From Phaeocystidibacter luteus (lineage in GTDB: Bacteria > Bacteroidota > Bacteroidia > Flavobacteriales > Schleiferiaceae), in contig NZ_WBVO01000015.1 of the NCBI RefSeq assembly GCF_008933115.1, positions 1 to 64,000 of the forward strand: a stretch of 64,000 nt of DNA, in the 5' to 3' direction. Position 1 is the first letter of the stretch. Each line of letters starts with the position of its first letter. The position numbers and the translations under genes were made by a program. Under the pieces are notes generated by a model, which saw nothing but the letters and a program-made list of their open reading frames with translations, was not told where the DNA came from and made no database searches. Below, piece after piece: positions 62,782 through 64,000 of this stretch.

Positions 62782-62824
62782 AATCCTCTCCCGAATCGGC
62801 TTCGCCTCTCGGGATACCTCCTTC
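62782..62824 (-). repeat. Inverted, diverged copy of the 98-bp element core
   Basis: Read on the minus strand it matches the core of 58099-58196: GAAGGAGGTATCCCGAGAG then GCGAAGCCGATTCGGGAG, with a C-to-T and a C-to-A difference. The pairing CCCGA/TCGGG is kept. Confidence 0.8.
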
Positions 62825-62848
62825 AGGTAGGTACGTCAAGCCATCAGT

Positions 62849-62898
62849 CCAACCCTCCAACCCTCCAACCCTCTAACCCTCCAACCCTCTAACCCTCC
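62849..62898 (-). repeat. 8-base microsatellite (six units)
   Basis: Six consecutive 8-base units on the plus strand, CCAACCCT or CTAACCCT, followed by CC. The reverse complement is AGGGTTRG. The same 8-base unit, as AGAGGGTY, ends both 98-bp repeats at 58 kb. Confidence 0.9.
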
Positions 62899-62932
62899 AA
62901 AAAAGAAAAGCCCCCCGATTTCTCGAGGGGCT
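62897..62932 (-). terminator. Rho-independent terminator of the T9SS protein gene
   Basis: On the minus strand a stem with arms AGCCCCTCGA and TCGGGGGGCT (one extra G) and a loop of about four bases is followed by TTTTCTTTTTT. It lies about 25 bases beyond the stop codon. Confidence 0.88.
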
Positions 62933-62957
62933 CTTGAGTATTTTGGAAGTAGTGTCC

Positions 62958-63896
62958 TTAGTGACGAACTACAAACTTACCTTCCAATACGTTGTTCTCA
63001 CTTGAAACAGTGTAGAAGTACACTCCGTTGTTGAACTCAGAAGTATTGATGTTTTGGAATTGACGTCCAGAAACGTTGTTAGACACCTCTGTGTAAACTA
63101 CGCGTCCTGTTACATCGATAATGTTCAATGTTACGTCAGCAGCAGCGTTAACGTCGTAAGTAATAGTGATTTCGTTGGCAGCTGGGTTAGGGAAAGCTTT
63201 TGCAGATTCGCGATCAAGAATGTGGCTGTCTGTTGAAAGGCTTCCGTCAGCGTCAGCAAACATCCACAACCATACGTTCGCATTCCAACGAGTTGGAGTG
63301 TTAGCCCAAGAGTCGTCAGCAAGCTTCTCTACCATTGAACCGTTACCGCAACCTCCTTGAACGTCACTTGTCGCAATAGCAATTGTGTCACCGCCATTGT
63401 CAACCTGAACTGTCATGATGAAAGGACCGCTTACATATGGACGATTCGGGAAGTTAAATGCAGTGAAGCCCAAGTTCGCTGTGTCAATAGAAGTGATTGA
63501 TACTGGGCTAGAAGTTCCAATAGCCGCACCTACTGAACCAGCAGCTGTGTCAAATGGGTAGATATACGCTTGGAAGTCTCCGCTGATCACATGCTCCTTA
63601 ACAGGAATCAAAGCATAAACATTCTCAATGTTGTAACCCTGGGTTGGGAAAATGAAGAGTCCCTTTTCCTTATCACCAGTACCGTTAGTACCAGAGAAAT
63701 ATCCTCCTGCAACTGCACCGAAAGTAACGATGTTCGGCTGAGCGCAGTTTGGAGCAGAAATCAAGGAGTCAGTAATTACTTCCGATTGGAGGTTTAGAGC
63801 AGGTCCGCCTTCAAAAACCCTAGCCGTTGTAATTTGCTGAGCAAAAGCGCTGCTCGCAAGACCGGCTACGGCCATAAGTGTGTAAAGCTTTTTCAT
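62958..63896 (-). CDS. T9SS-sorted exported protein
   Basis: A protein of about 312 residues. The start at 63896 gives a signal peptide (KKLYTLMAVAGLASSAFAQQ); a longer frame to 63953 is unnecessary. The mature part (~21-225) is a beta-sandwich-like domain with isolated cysteines (NCAQPN, QGGCGNG) and no catalytic motif I recognise. The last ~80 residues (SAKAFPNPAANEITITYDVN onward, ending VLEGKFVVRH) form a type A T9SS sorting domain. A consensus promoter and a terminator flank it, so it is transcribed alone. Its role is unknown. Confidence 0.85.
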   Translation of the reverse strand: MKKLYTLMAVAGLASSAFAQQITTARVFEGGPALNLQSEVITDSLISAPNCAQPNIVTFGAVAGGYFSGTNGTGDKEKGLFIFPTQGYNIENVYALIPVKEHVISGDFQAYIYPFDTAAGSVGAAIGTSSPVSITSIDTANLGFTAFNFPNRPYVSGPFIMTVQVDNGGDTIAIATSDVQGGCGNGSMVEKLADDSWANTPTRWNANVWLWMFADADGSLSTDSHILDRESAKAFPNPAANEITITYDVNAAADVTLNIIDVTGRVVYTEVSNNVSGRQFQNINTSEFNNGVYFYTVSSENNVLEGKFVVRH

Positions 63897-63922
63897 TTTA
63901 CGAGTGTTTTTAATTTTCAGAG

Positions 63923-63953
63923 CGAATCTACGACTTTTAGCCGCACGGCTCAA
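63923..63953 (-). promoter_or_regulatory. Promoter of the T9SS protein gene
   Basis: On the minus strand TTG (63953-63951), 20 bases, then TAGATTCG (63930-63923), which has one mismatch from TAnnTTTG. The start would lie near 63916, about 20 bases before the ATG. Confidence 0.55.
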
Positions 63954-64000
63954 GCCAAACGAACGCTCACTTTATCTAGATGTAGTTTGGATAAGGGAAT

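Larger units (their letters stand above)
62449..62957. other. Intergenic region with structured repeats
   Basis: This 509-base gap has no supportable gene. It holds a GGGGCT/AGCCCC hairpin near 62536-62551, with 'CCCCTCCCGGTCTGAAGTT' after it, similar to 58432-58448. It also holds the inverted diverged 98-bp element core at 62782-62824, an 8-base microsatellite at 62849-62898, and the terminator of the T9SS gene at 62897-62932. Reading frames across the microsatellite are low-complexity. Confidence 0.65.

Noticed and set aside
62656..62892. Possible small protein ending in P-x-N-P-P-T-L repeats
   Set aside because: It is produced by the 8-base microsatellite and the inverted repeat core; low complexity and no homolog pattern.

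Overview
The window is chromosomal DNA from a member of the Bacteroidota, most likely a marine or freshwater Flavobacteriales relative (Cryomorphaceae/Schleiferiaceae-like; this placement is inference). Supporting signs are three TonB-dependent receptors with carboxypeptidase-regulatory-like N-termini, three proteins ending in type IX secretion (T9SS type A) sorting domains, an sdhCAB operon of the cytochrome b558 type, short lipoprotein signals, weak Shine-Dalgarno sequences, and promoters of the Bacteroidetes form (TTG, about 20 bases, TAnnTTTG).

Layout. 1-716 is a repeat mosaic. 717-6067 (minus) holds a secreted acid-phosphatase-like lipoprotein paired with a TonB receptor, then a secreted amidohydrolase. 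6421-22345 (plus) is a surface and secretion region: a small secreted protein, a beta-helix T9SS protein, a second T9SS protein, a 3533-residue SpvB/FG-GAP/RHS polymorphic toxin, and directly behind it a small secreted protein that is the candidate immunity factor. 22346-26823 is an accessory zone around tRNA-Ala(GGC): a decayed COG2865-type regulator, a ClbS/DfsB-like gene, a pair of unknown probable lipoproteins, and composite repeats on both sides of that pair. 26824-32812 (minus) is an iron-uptake-type operon (DUF4856 lipoprotein, imelysin-like lipoprotein, HTTM membrane protein, FecA-like receptor). 32978-36072 (plus) is a GAF histidine kinase, an Hpt protein and an LpxL/HtrB-type acyltransferase in a tight operon, then a beta-barrel protein. 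36239-42075 (minus) runs from aminopeptidase P through an alpha/beta hydrolase, an unusual SDR, a small outer-membrane-like protein and an ALDH8-type dehydrogenase to a JmjC/cupin protein. A 44-bp tandem array separates it from an orphan response regulator, sdhCAB, and a polyamine-type operon (arginine decarboxylase, deoxyhypusine-synthase-like enzyme, two unknown genes). 50472-63896 is mostly housekeeping: dprA, an SDR, a third TonB receptor, a HAD hydrolase, an FRG protein, acylphosphatase, a cation/proton antiporter, a DODA/YgiD dioxygenase, typA, a membrane-like protein and a T9SS protein. Two intergenic stretches there carry a second family of repeats.

Working together. The clearest functional sets are respiration (sdhCAB), iron acquisition (26.8-32.8 kb), phosphoester scavenging (0.7-4.5 kb), polyamine metabolism (47.1-49.5 kb), phosphorelay signalling coupled to lipid acylation (33.0-35.4 kb), and surface display or inter-bacterial competition (7.2-22.3 kb). 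The most distinctive elements are the giant RHS toxin with its putative immunity gene and several families of structured intergenic repeats, one of which keeps its core while its stem pairs change together.
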